Both the position numbers and the translations under genes were made by a program. A DNA stretch of 12,999 nt from Gemmatimonadota bacterium (GTDB lineage Bacteria; Gemmatimonadota; Gemmatimonadetes; Longimicrobiales; UBA6960), in assembly GCA_019347995.1 (NCBI GenBank), contig JAHWKH010000026.1, positions 1-12,999 on the forward strand. Direction: 5' to 3'. Position 1 is the stretch's first letter, and each line of letters begins with the position of its first letter. Shown here piece after piece: positions 7,190 to 12,999 of the stretch. Below the pieces are notes generated by a model. That model saw only the letters and a list, made by a program, of their open reading frames with translations, did not search any database and was not told the origin of the DNA.

Positions 7190-8644
7190 ATGGACGATGG
7201 CGTCCGCGTCCGCGCCGGCGGGACCGGCGACATGCCCCCTGAGGTCTTCCGGGAGCACGCCCGGGCCGTGGCCGACTGGATGGCCGACTACCTGGCCGGG
7301 GTCGGTGAGCTGCCGGTGCTTGCGCCGGTCCGCCCCGGGGACGTGCGCCGCTCCCTGCCCGGAGCGCCGCCCGACGCGGGCGAGCCCATGGAGCGCATCC
7401 TGGAGGATTTCCGTGACCGCGTGATGCCCGGCGTCACCCACTGGAACCACCCGGACTTCTTCGCCTACTTCGCAGTCACCGGGTCCGGTCCGGGGATCCT
7501 GGGCGAGATGGTGGCGGCGGCGCTCAACGTGAACGCCATGGTGTGGCGGAGCTCGCCGGCCGCCACCGAGCTGGAAGAGCTGACGCTGGACTGGCTCCGG
7601 CAGCTCCTGGGCCTGCCCGCCGGGTTCGACGGCACCATCAACGACACCGCCTCCCTGAGCACCCTCCACGCCCTGGCCGCCGCCCGCGCGGCGGCGTATC
7701 CCGAAGCGGGCGGCGGCGGGCTGGCGGGCGCGCCCCGGGGCCGCGTCTACTGCTCCGAGCAGGCCCATTCGTCCGTGGACAAGGCCGTGCTGACGCTGGG
7801 CTTCGGCCGCGAGGGGGTGCGCCACGTCGCCACCGACGAGGCGTTCCGCATGCGGCCCGACGCCCTGGCGGCCGCGCTGGAGGAGGACCGGGTGGCGGGC
7901 GTCCGTCCGGTGGCGGTGGTGGCCACCCTGGGGACCACGTCCACGACCAGCGTGGATCCCGTGGCCGACGTGGCCCGCCTCGCCGGGGAGCACGGGTGCT
8001 GGCTGCACGTGGATGCGGCGTATGCCGGCCCCGCCGCCATGGTGCCCGAGCTGGCCCACCACTTCGCGGGCTGGGAGGAGGCCGACTCCATCGTGGTGAA
8101 CCCCCACAAGTGGCTGTTCACCCCCATCGACTGCTCGGTCCTCTACACGCGGCGCCCCGACGTCCTGCGCGGCGCCTTCAGCCTCACCCCCGAGTACCTG
8201 CGCACGGCGGAGCAGGGGGAGGCGCGCAACCTCATGGACTACGGCGTGGCCCTGGGGCGCCGCTTCCGCTCCCTGAAGCTGTGGTTCGTGCTGCGCTGGT
8301 TCGGCCGCGAGGGCATCGTCGCCCGGCTGCGGGCCCACGTGGCGTGGGCGTCGGAGCTGGCGGACCGCCTCGACGAGGCGCCCGGGTGGGAGCGGGGGGC
8401 GCCCGTGCCGTTCAGCACCGTGGTGCTGCGGTGGGCGCCCGAGGGGCTGTCGCCGGAGGAGCAGGACGCGGCCAACGCGCGCAACCTGGATCGCGTGAAC
8501 GCCGGGGGCCGCGCCTTCCTGTCGCACACGGTGCTGGGGGAGCGGACGTGGATCCGCGTCTCCATAGGGAATCTGAGGACGACGCGGGAGGACGTGGCGC
8601 GGGTGTGGGGGCTGCTGGAGGAGGCGGCGGGGGCGGAGGGGTAG
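7190..8644 (+). CDS. PLP-dependent group II amino-acid decarboxylase (aromatic-L-amino-acid decarboxylase-like)
   Basis: A 484-residue protein, close to the 470-490 of the aromatic-L-amino-acid decarboxylase family. Seen: HWNHPDFFAYF (from His84) in the substrate-binding region; NAMVWRSSPAATELE; a 'GTINDTASLSTLHAL' phosphate-binding segment; SEQAHSS with His193, which stacks on the cofactor ring; HVDAAYAG with Asp275, which pairs with the pyridine nitrogen; NPHKWLF with Lys307, which forms the Schiff base; and LTPEYLR with Tyr336. These line up at a constant +4 offset with His192, Asp271, Lys303 and Tyr332 of animal AADC. Keeping the loop Tyr favours decarboxylation over oxidative aldehyde synthesis. 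Residues after FAYF are A-V-T-G where AADC has P-T, so substrate preference (Trp, Tyr, Phe, Dopa or other) cannot be read off. The start at 7190 is chosen for GGGAG 7-8 nt upstream; an in-frame ATG at 7130 falls within the hairpins. The stop lies 1 bp from the convergent gene. Cytoplasmic. Confidence 0.9.
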   Translation: MDDGVRVRAGGTGDMPPEVFREHARAVADWMADYLAGVGELPVLAPVRPGDVRRSLPGAPPDAGEPMERILEDFRDRVMPGVTHWNHPDFFAYFAVTGSGPGILGEMVAAALNVNAMVWRSSPAATELEELTLDWLRQLLGLPAGFDGTINDTASLSTLHALAAARAAAYPEAGGGGLAGAPRGRVYCSEQAHSSVDKAVLTLGFGREGVRHVATDEAFRMRPDALAAALEEDRVAGVRPVAVVATLGTTSTTSVDPVADVARLAGEHGCWLHVDAAYAGPAAMVPELAHHFAGWEEADSIVVNPHKWLFTPIDCSVLYTRRPDVLRGAFSLTPEYLRTAEQGEARNLMDYGVALGRRFRSLKLWFVLRWFGREGIVARLRAHVAWASELADRLDEAPGWERGAPVPFSTVVLRWAPEGLSPEEQDAANARNLDRVNAGGRAFLSHTVLGERTWIRVSIGNLRTTREDVARVWGLLEEAAGAEG

Positions 8645-8645
8645 G

Positions 8646-9146
8646 TCAGCCCCGCGCCGCCGCCTTCCTCAGCCTCGCCTCCAGCTCCGCCCGTTTCGGC
8701 CAGGCCAGCGCCATTGCCTCCAGGCTGCCCCCGGCGAACGCCAGGGCCCACGGGAGCGTGCCTCCCAGCAGGCTCAGGACCAGCCCGAGGAGGCCGGCTC
8801 CCTCCCGCAGGGCGAATCCGACCGTGGCGCCCGTCTGGAAGCGCGTGGCCACTTCGTCCATGGAGGCCGAGGAGGGTGATTCTCCCAGCCTTCGCTCCAG
8901 CGTGGGAGCCGCCAGGAGGATCGCCGCGGCGAGGGAGGCCGCGACGACCAGGGCGGGCCCGGGGAGCACGCCGGGGCTCAGGGGCGCGGTGCCGTCGAGG
9001 AAGAGCCAGGTGACCACGGCGGCGAAGAGCGCCACGCCGAGGACGAGCGCGCCACAGATGGGAGTCAGCACGGCCAGGACCCGGCCCGCCGCCGCCGCCG
9101 GGCTCGTCCCCTCGGCGATCCGGACGTTCGAGGCCGACGCCCTCAT
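8646..9146 (-). CDS. Four-helix membrane protein of unknown function, translationally coupled to pntB
   Basis: A 166-residue protein with four hydrophobic stretches: about 20-50 (VLAVLTPICGALVLGVALFAA), 64-86 (GPALVVAASLAAAILLAAP), 110-130 (VGFALREGAGLLGLVLSLLGG) and 131-150 (LPWALAFAGGSLEAMALA), then a basic cytoplasmic tail ending RLRKAAARG. A charged pair sits in or next to the third helix (ALREG), as in small membrane proteins related to proton-linked complexes, but I do not recognise a family. The start codon overlaps the pntB stop as ATGA (9143-9146), strong evidence for co-translation. It may be an assembly or regulatory partner of the transhydrogenase, or just an operon passenger. It ends 1 bp from the convergent decarboxylase gene, so no separate terminator fits between them. 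Confidence 0.75.
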   Translation of the reverse strand: MRASASNVRIAEGTSPAAAAGRVLAVLTPICGALVLGVALFAAVVTWLFLDGTAPLSPGVLPGPALVVAASLAAAILLAAPTLERRLGESPSSASMDEVATRFQTGATVGFALREGAGLLGLVLSLLGGTLPWALAFAGGSLEAMALAWPKRAELEARLRKAAARG

Positions 9147-10543
9147 GCCTCGCGCACTTCCTTGACCAGGTCGGCCATGGAGTCCTTGGCGTCGCCGAAG
9201 AACATCATGGTGTTCTCCATGTAGAAGAGCGGGTTGTCGATCCCGGCGAATCCGGGTGAGAGGCTCCTCTTCATGACGATGACGTTGCGCGCCCGGTCCA
9301 CGTCCAGGATCGGCATGCCGGCGATGATGCTGTCGGGGTTGCGGGCCTCGGGGTTCACCACGTCGTTGGCGCCCACCACCAGCACCACGTCGGTGCGGCC
9401 GAAGTCGTCGTTGATCTCGTCCAGGTCGAAGAGCTTGTCGTAGGACACGTCGGCCTCCGCCAGGAGCACGTTCATGTGTCCCGGCATGCGCCCCGCCACC
9501 GGGTGGATGGCATACTTCACGTCGATGCCCCGCTCCTCCAGGCTCTCCATGGCCTTGCGCAGCTCGTGCTGCGCCTGGGCCACCGCGAGGCCGTAGCCCG
9601 GCACCACCACCACCGACGACGCATAGGCCAGGATCAGGGCCGCCTGCTCGGCGTCCACGCTGCGCACCGGCTTGTCGCCGGATGCCACCTGCGCGGTGCC
9701 GCCCGACTGGCCGAACGCGCCGAAGGCCACGTTGGCCAGGGAGCGGTTCATGGCCTTGCACATGAGCATGGTGAGGAACAGCCCGGCCGCGCCCACCAGC
9801 GCGCCCGAGATGATGAGCACCATGTTGCCCAGGACGAAGCCCGCCGCCGAGGCCGCCAGCCCCGAGTAGGAGTTGAGCAGGCTGATGACCACCGGCATGT
9901 CCGCGCCGCCGATGGGGATGACCAGGAGGATTCCCAGGAGCAGCGAAAGCACGGTGAACGCGAGGAAGACCAGGAGGGGGTCGAGTCCCGCCAGCGCCCC
10001 CGCCACCGAGATCACGCCGCCCAGGAACAGGAGCGCCAGGAAGATGCCGCCGTTGAGCGTCTTCTGACCCGGGAACGTCACCGGGTTTCCGGTGACCATC
10101 CCGTTGAGCTTTCCGAACGCCACGAAGCTGCCGCTGAACGTGACGGAGCCGATGAGCATGGAGATGGCGATGGTCACGCCGGTGGACGTCTCCAGGCTGA
10201 TCCCGGCCTGCTGGAGGTGGACGAACTCGGCGGCGGCCACCAGGGCGGAGGCGCCCCCGCCGAAGCCGTTGAAGACCCCCACCAGCTCGGGCATCGAAGT
10301 CATCTTTACCGTCCGCGCCAGCACGGCCCCCGCCAGGGCTCCCACGACGACGCCGGTGACGATCGCGGTCCAGCTCAGGATCTCGTTGTCCACCAGCGTG
10401 GCCACGATGGCGATGAGCATGGCCAGCGCCGCCAGGGCGTTGCCGTGCCGTGCCGTGGCGGGCGACTGCATGCGCTTGAGGCCCACCACGAAGAGGACCG
10501 CCGACAGCAGGTACGCCAGCTCCACCAGGGTAGAAAGCTCCAT
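9143..10543 (-). CDS. pntB: NAD(P) transhydrogenase subunit beta (membrane domain plus NADP(H)-binding domain III)
   Basis: A 466-residue protein, matching the usual 460-465. The N-terminal two thirds is a bundle of about nine membrane helices (STLVELAYLLSAVLFVVGLK, VEIL-type segments, and GNAL, VFNGFGGGASALVAA and VTFSGSFVAFGKLNG motifs typical of domain II). The C-terminal domain binds NADP(H): VPGYGLAVAQAQ (dinucleotide fold with the family's altered glycine pattern), AIHPVAGRMPGHMNVLLAE, VVLVVGANDVVNP, KRSLSPGFAG and GIDNPLFY. Role: couples proton re-entry to hydride transfer from NADH to NADP+ at the inner membrane. The start at 10543 lies 6 bp after the pntAB stop, with the ribosome site GAGG formed across that stop. 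All key motifs look intact. Confidence 0.97.
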   Translation of the reverse strand: MELSTLVELAYLLSAVLFVVGLKRMQSPATARHGNALAALAMLIAIVATLVDNEILSWTAIVTGVVVGALAGAVLARTVKMTSMPELVGVFNGFGGGASALVAAAEFVHLQQAGISLETSTGVTIAISMLIGSVTFSGSFVAFGKLNGMVTGNPVTFPGQKTLNGGIFLALLFLGGVISVAGALAGLDPLLVFLAFTVLSLLLGILLVIPIGGADMPVVISLLNSYSGLAASAAGFVLGNMVLIISGALVGAAGLFLTMLMCKAMNRSLANVAFGAFGQSGGTAQVASGDKPVRSVDAEQAALILAYASSVVVVPGYGLAVAQAQHELRKAMESLEERGIDVKYAIHPVAGRMPGHMNVLLAEADVSYDKLFDLDEINDDFGRTDVVLVVGANDVVNPEARNPDSIIAGMPILDVDRARNVIVMKRSLSPGFAGIDNPLFYMENTMMFFGDAKDSMADLVKEVREA

Positions 10544-10549
10544 GGGGCC

Positions 10550-10828
10550 TCAGCCCTTCCGGAACATCTGGAGCATGCGGTCGGTCACCATGAAGCCACC
10601 GACGACGTTCACCGTGGCCATGACGATGGCCACCGCGCCCAGCACCTGGACGAGGAACGTCTCGGCCCGGGCGCTCACCACCAGCGCGCCGATGATGGCG
10701 ATGCCGCTGATGGCGTTCGCGCCGCTCATGAGCGGGGTGTGGAGGGTCGGAGGGACCTTCCCGATGACCTCGCGGCCCGCCAGGGTCGCCAGCACGAAGA
10801 CGTAGAGCCCGATCAGCATCTCGCCCAT
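10550..10828 (-). CDS. pntAB: NAD(P) transhydrogenase subunit alpha part 2 (membrane domain IIa)
   Basis: A 92-residue integral membrane protein with three helices: EMLIGLYVFVLATLAGREVI, ISGIAIIGALVVSA and VQVLGAVAIVMATVNVVGGF. The loop VPPTLHTPLMSGANAISG is the hallmark of the alpha-subunit membrane part, and the tail VTDRMLQMFRKG is also typical. In E. coli this domain is fused to the NAD-binding part; here it is a separate gene, as in Rhodospirillum rubrum. GAGGAG lies 9 nt upstream of the ATG, and the gene starts 13 bp after the pntAA stop. Confidence 0.96.
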   Translation of the reverse strand: MGEMLIGLYVFVLATLAGREVIGKVPPTLHTPLMSGANAISGIAIIGALVVSARAETFLVQVLGAVAIVMATVNVVGGFMVTDRMLQMFRKG

Positions 10829-10841
10829 GGAGGCGTTCTCC

Positions 10842-12068
10842 TCAGGAGGTGGGTGGGGGGGTGGTGCCGGTTCCGGTGGTGGCGTCGGCGGCGCCCTCGG
10901 CAGGCCCCGGAGGCGGCGCCGAAGCTTCGGGTGGCGGGCCCAGCCCGAGGGCGTCGCGCACGCGGGCGTTGCGGACCTCGCCGCCGTGGACGAGGCAGGT
11001 GGGGCCCACCACGTCGTTGTCGAAGTCGAGCGCCAGCTCGCCCTCGTCCAGCAGCTCCTTCAGGAACGTGGCGACGTTCTTCGAGAACATCTGGCTGGCG
11101 TGGTAGGGCACGGTGGCCGGCAGGTTCACGGGCCCCAGCACCTTCACGCCGTTGCGCTCGACCGTCTCGCCCATGCGCGTCGCCTCGCAGTTCCCCCCGG
11201 TCTCCGAGGCGAGGTCGACCACCACGGACCCTGGGCGCATGGTGTCGAGCATGGCCTCCGTGATCAGGACCGGGGCGGGGCGACCGGGGATCTGGGCCGT
11301 GGTGATGACCACGTCGGCGTCGACGACCGCCCCGGCGATGAGCTCGAGCTCCTTCCGGTGCTGCTCCTCCGAGAGCTCCTTCGCGTAGCCGCCCTCGCCC
11401 TCGGCCGCCACCTCATGCTCCGTCTCCAGGAACGTGGCGCCCAGGCTCTGGACCTGCTCTTTCACCGCCGGCCGCACGTCGAAGGCCTCGACCTTGGCGC
11501 CCAGGCGGCGGGCGGTGGCGATGGCCTGGAGGCCCGCCACGCCGGCCCCCAGCACCAGCACCTTGCCCGGCCGGATCGTGCCGGCGGCGGTCATGAGCAT
11601 GGGCAGGAGCTTCGGCAGGTGATCCGCGCCCATGAGGGCGGCCTTGTAGCCCGCCACCGTGGCCTGCGACGAGAGGACGTCCATGCTCTGGGCGCGGGTG
11701 GTGCGGGGGATGAGCTCCAGCGCGAAGCACGTGAGGCCGGCGTCGGCCGCGCGCCGCACGGCCTCCACGTCGCCCAGCGGGTTCATGAGGGAGACGAGCA
11801 CGCCGCCCCGGGGGAGCGCGCGCAGCTCCTCGTCCGTGGGCGGCTGCACCTTCACCACCACGTGGGCGCCCCGCAGGGCCGAGCCGGCGTCCGGGGCCAG
11901 GGCCGCTCCCGCCTCCTCGTACTCCCGATCGGGGAAGCCCGCGGCCACGCCGGCGCCCCGCACCACCGTGACCTCGACGCCGGCCTTCGACAGCTCGCGC
12001 AAGGTGCCGGGAACGATGGCGACACGGCGCTCGCCCGGACGCGATTCGGCGAGGACGGCAACCTTCAT
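10842..12068 (-). CDS. pntAA: NAD(P) transhydrogenase subunit alpha part 1 (soluble NAD(H)-binding domain I)
   Basis: A 408-residue soluble protein of the alanine dehydrogenase/PntA fold. Seen: MKVAVLAESRPGERRVAI opening; the RQD loop RTTRAQSMD with Arg122, Gln127 and Asp130, spaced like Arg127/Gln132/Asp135 of the R. rubrum protein; dinucleotide-binding LGAGVAGLQAIATARRLGA (173-191) followed by the acidic AFDVR strand end expected for NAD(H) preference; ITTAQIPGRPAP; and VVDLASETGGNCEAT. The last 35 or so residues (after LGLGPPPEA) are a Pro/Ala/Gly/Thr-rich tail, probably a disordered extension replacing the linker that joins to the membrane domain in fused forms. The start has GGAG 7 nt upstream. 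It is the first gene of the pnt operon, with 228 bp to the divergent amidase-like gene, where its promoter must lie. Confidence 0.97.
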   Translation of the reverse strand: MKVAVLAESRPGERRVAIVPGTLRELSKAGVEVTVVRGAGVAAGFPDREYEEAGAALAPDAGSALRGAHVVVKVQPPTDEELRALPRGGVLVSLMNPLGDVEAVRRAADAGLTCFALELIPRTTRAQSMDVLSSQATVAGYKAALMGADHLPKLLPMLMTAAGTIRPGKVLVLGAGVAGLQAIATARRLGAKVEAFDVRPAVKEQVQSLGATFLETEHEVAAEGEGGYAKELSEEQHRKELELIAGAVVDADVVITTAQIPGRPAPVLITEAMLDTMRPGSVVVDLASETGGNCEATRMGETVERNGVKVLGPVNLPATVPYHASQMFSKNVATFLKELLDEGELALDFDNDVVGPTCLVHGGEVRNARVRDALGLGPPPEASAPPPGPAEGAADATTGTGTTPPPTS

Positions 12069-12136
12069 GGGCCCGCTCCGTCGGTGGGTCGGTGTTGGGA
12101 GACGGCCGCGAAAGGATGGCGCCGGAAGTCCGGCGG

Positions 12137-12176
12137 CCCCGGGCGCGGCGGCACCATGGTACGCGGCGGCCCGGGG
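12137..12176. promoter_or_regulatory. Nested dyad in the divergent region between pntAA and the amidase-like gene
   Basis: CCCCGGGC (12137-12144) and GCCCGGGG (12169-12176) are perfect inverted arms, and the 8-bp palindrome ACCATGGT (12153-12160) sits exactly at their shared centre. The intervening 8-bp spacers are not complementary. The location upstream of pntAA would suit a dimeric regulator. No consensus -35/-10 elements are recognisable in the 228-bp gap. Chance symmetry is possible at this GC content. Confidence 0.3.
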
Positions 12177-12296
12177 TCACCGCAATGCGGGCGCCCCCCT
12201 TCGGCGAGGCCGCGCTGGGCCCGGAGGACGGGCTTGCGCCGCCCCGCGCTCGCTCCGCAGGATGGCCCACCCCCCACGACCCACACCGAGGCGCCC

Positions 12297-12647
12297 ATGG
12301 ACCGCTCTTCCAACACCGCGCTGCCCGACCGCCGCGCCTTCGTCGGCTACTTCTCCGCGCTGGGGCTGGGGGGCACCCTCTTCCCCGGCGTCCTGTGGTC
12401 CAAGGCCCAGGAGCGGCAGGAGGTGACCGCCGCCATGGTCGCCGACGCGGAGAAGATCGCGGGCCTCGCGTTCAGCGACGCCGAGCGGGAGATGATGCTC
12501 GACGGCCTCAACCGGAACCTGGAGGCGTACCAGGAGCTGCGGACCCAGACGATCCCCAACTGGGTGGGGCCCGCCGTGCAGTTCGACCCGACGCTGCCCG
12601 GCACCGAGATGCCCGCGACGGTGAACCCGTTCAGCGCCAGCGCGTAG
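12297..12647 (+). CDS. Amidase-like protein with Tat leader, truncated N-terminal fragment
   Basis: Only 116 residues. It opens with PDRRAFVGYFSALGLGGTLF, a twin-arginine type leader, then an E-V-T-A-A-M-V-A-D-A-E-K-IAGL segment, F-S-D-A-E-R-E-M-M-L-D-G-L-N-R-N-L-E-A-Y-x-x-L-R, and IPNWVGPAVQFDPTLPG. This layout matches the region ahead of the catalytic core in periplasmic amidase-signature enzymes of Gemmatimonadota-like bacteria, proteins of about 550 residues; the family call is from memory. The Ser-cisSer-Lys core is absent: after about residue 104 the frame reads T-E-M-P-A-T-V-N-P-F-S-A-S-A and stops. GAGG lies 5 nt before the ATG. The gene was probably intact before the sequence was joined to unrelated DNA near 12600. 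As it stands it cannot be an enzyme. Confidence 0.62.
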   Translation: MDRSSNTALPDRRAFVGYFSALGLGGTLFPGVLWSKAQERQEVTAAMVADAEKIAGLAFSDAEREMMLDGLNRNLEAYQELRTQTIPNWVGPAVQFDPTLPGTEMPATVNPFSASA

Positions 12648-12727
12648 ACCACCAGCACCGCGAGCACGACGCCGAGCGCGCCCGCGACCGCGCGCGGGTG
12701 GAGGGTGTGCCGGCGCGGGGTCTCCAC
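12605..12727 (-). pseudogene. N-terminal fragment of a membrane-anchored protein, cut at the junction
   Basis: From a GTG at 12727 (GGAG 4 nt upstream, stop codon of the preceding fragment 9 nt before) a frame reads ETPRRHTLHPRAVAG then a strong membrane helix ALGVVLAVLVVYALALNGF and TVAGISVPG. A basic start followed by one helix is a convincing protein N-terminus. The frame stays open to 12347, but beyond about 12605 it is the antisense of the amidase-like gene and loses protein character. The left boundary is therefore approximate. The protein's identity is unknown. Confidence 0.4.
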
Positions 12728-12736
12728 CCCGCTCCG

Positions 12737-12943
12737 TTACCCCTCGAGCGGAGGGCGTACGCCCTCGGCGCCGGCGACGCGCGGGCCCGGGGTACTCGCC
12801 GCGGCGGACGAGGACGTCGAGAAAGTTCACACCCGCGGCACGGACCCGTGACGGGGACTGTCCCTGGACAGTGTCCGGCTCGGGCATGTCCTCGAGCCGC
12901 AGCCGGTCAGGCCGCCGGTCTCGCGCACGACGACGGCTCTCAC
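12737..12943 (-). pseudogene. Frameshifted, shortened NADPH:quinone oxidoreductase (zinc-type alcohol dehydrogenase superfamily) remnant
   Basis: Starting with GTG at 12943, the first frame reads RAVVVRETGG, the typical opening of quinone oxidoreductases. The next expected residues, P-D-R-L-R-L-E-D-M-P-E-P, appear only after a one-base frame change near 12910, consistent with loss of one C in GGCGGCC(C)TGAC. The second frame continues DTVQGQSPSRVRAAGVNFLDVLVRRGEYPGP, containing the family's AAGVNF-D motif (split here only for description). Near 12770 coding returns to the first frame as VAGAEGVRPPLEG and stops at 12737. The family is about 320 residues long, so most of the enzyme is missing. 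Either a decayed gene or sequencing/assembly error at a contig end. It begins 1 bp after the enoyl-CoA hydratase stop. Confidence 0.6.
12857..12872. repeat. Short perfect inverted repeat inside the quinone oxidoreductase remnant
   Basis: ACTGTCC-CT-GGACAGT, seven complementary bases each side of CT, flanked by further GGGG and GTGTCC. It falls where the reading frame departs from the family pattern (GQ-S-P-S in place of the usual GQ-V-x-V-x-V), so it may be inserted or rearranged sequence. No other copy is visible in the window. Confidence 0.35.
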
Positions 12944-12944
12944 G

Positions 12945-12999
12945 TCACCGCCCGGTCCAGCGCGGCTCCCGCTTCTCGATGAACGCGGCGACGCCCTCG
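12945..12999 (-). CDS. Enoyl-CoA hydratase/isomerase family protein, C-terminal end (runs off right edge)
   Basis: Only the last 17 codons and stop are visible: EGVAAFIEKREPRWTGR. The 'EG-x-x-A-F-x-E-K-R-x-P-x-W-x-G' ending is the standard C-terminus of crotonase-fold enoyl-CoA hydratases, in which the Lys-Arg-containing segment closes the fold. These enzymes hydrate 2-enoyl-CoA in fatty-acid oxidation and related acyl-CoA pathways. Substrate cannot be told from this piece. It precedes the quinone oxidoreductase remnant on the same strand by 1 bp. Confidence 0.78.
   Translation of the reverse strand, partial: EGVAAFIEKREPRWTGR

Noticed and set aside
6866..8527. A 553-codon minus-strand frame opposite the decarboxylase
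   Set aside because: It is the antisense of a gene with complete PLP-enzyme motifs; the translation is Gly/Arg/His/Val-rich with no family signature.
9476..11263. A 595-codon plus-strand open frame across pntB and pntAB, and a similar 606-codon frame at 10827-12647
   Set aside because: Both are antisense to clear transhydrogenase genes and are His/Arg/Gly-rich. Only the last 116 codons of the second frame are protein-like, kept as the amidase fragment.
1..12999. CRISPR array, tRNA, rRNA, insertion sequence, phage or defence genes
   Set aside because: I looked for regularly spaced repeats, cloverleaf-like blocks, transposase motifs and integrase sites and saw none; this is a reading by eye, not a covariance-model search.

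Overview
The window is very GC-rich bacterial DNA (roughly 70% by eye), with NNS-biased codons that leave long antisense open frames behind almost every real gene. The protein set suggests Gemmatimonadota or a related high-GC Gram-negative soil or marine lineage: a TolC-type outer-membrane protein (so two membranes), a divergent creatininase-family protein, a large NtrY-like sensor kinase, a 'DTAS'-type group II decarboxylase and a Tat-leader amidase N-terminus. This assignment is an inference from remembered family resemblance, not a search result.

Layout, left to right. (1) A minus-strand block at 1-2328 encodes a creatininase-family protein, a secreted protein of unknown function, and the N-terminal half of a TolC-like outer-membrane protein that runs off the left edge. 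(2) A divergent plus-strand block at 2388-8644 encodes a 1345-residue polytopic sensor histidine kinase, a small all-helical RsbRD_N-like protein 36 bp later, and, after two tandem hairpins, a PLP-dependent aromatic-amino-acid-type decarboxylase. (3) A minus-strand operon at 8646-12068 encodes the three-subunit proton-translocating NAD(P) transhydrogenase (pntAA, pntAB, pntB), followed by a four-helix membrane protein coupled to pntB by an ATGA overlap. (4) At 12297 a plus-strand amidase-like gene starts with a twin-arginine leader but stops after 116 codons. From about 12600 to the right edge the sequence is a set of fragments on the minus strand: the last codons of an enoyl-CoA hydratase, a frameshifted and shortened quinone oxidoreductase, and the start of a membrane protein whose frame runs into the antisense of the amidase. 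This looks like a rearrangement breakpoint or a chimeric, low-quality contig end.

How the genes may work together. The pnt operon uses the proton gradient to make NADPH from NADH. The kinase and helical protein form a probable signalling pair with no adjacent response regulator. The decarboxylase lies downstream of them but may be transcribed separately. I found no CRISPR array, tRNA, rRNA, insertion sequence, phage or defence island, and no clear case of an entirely new system. The most useful leads are the breakpoint near 12600, the oversized kinase with its small partner, the creatininase with a replaced metal ligand, and the uncharacterised membrane protein coupled to pntB.
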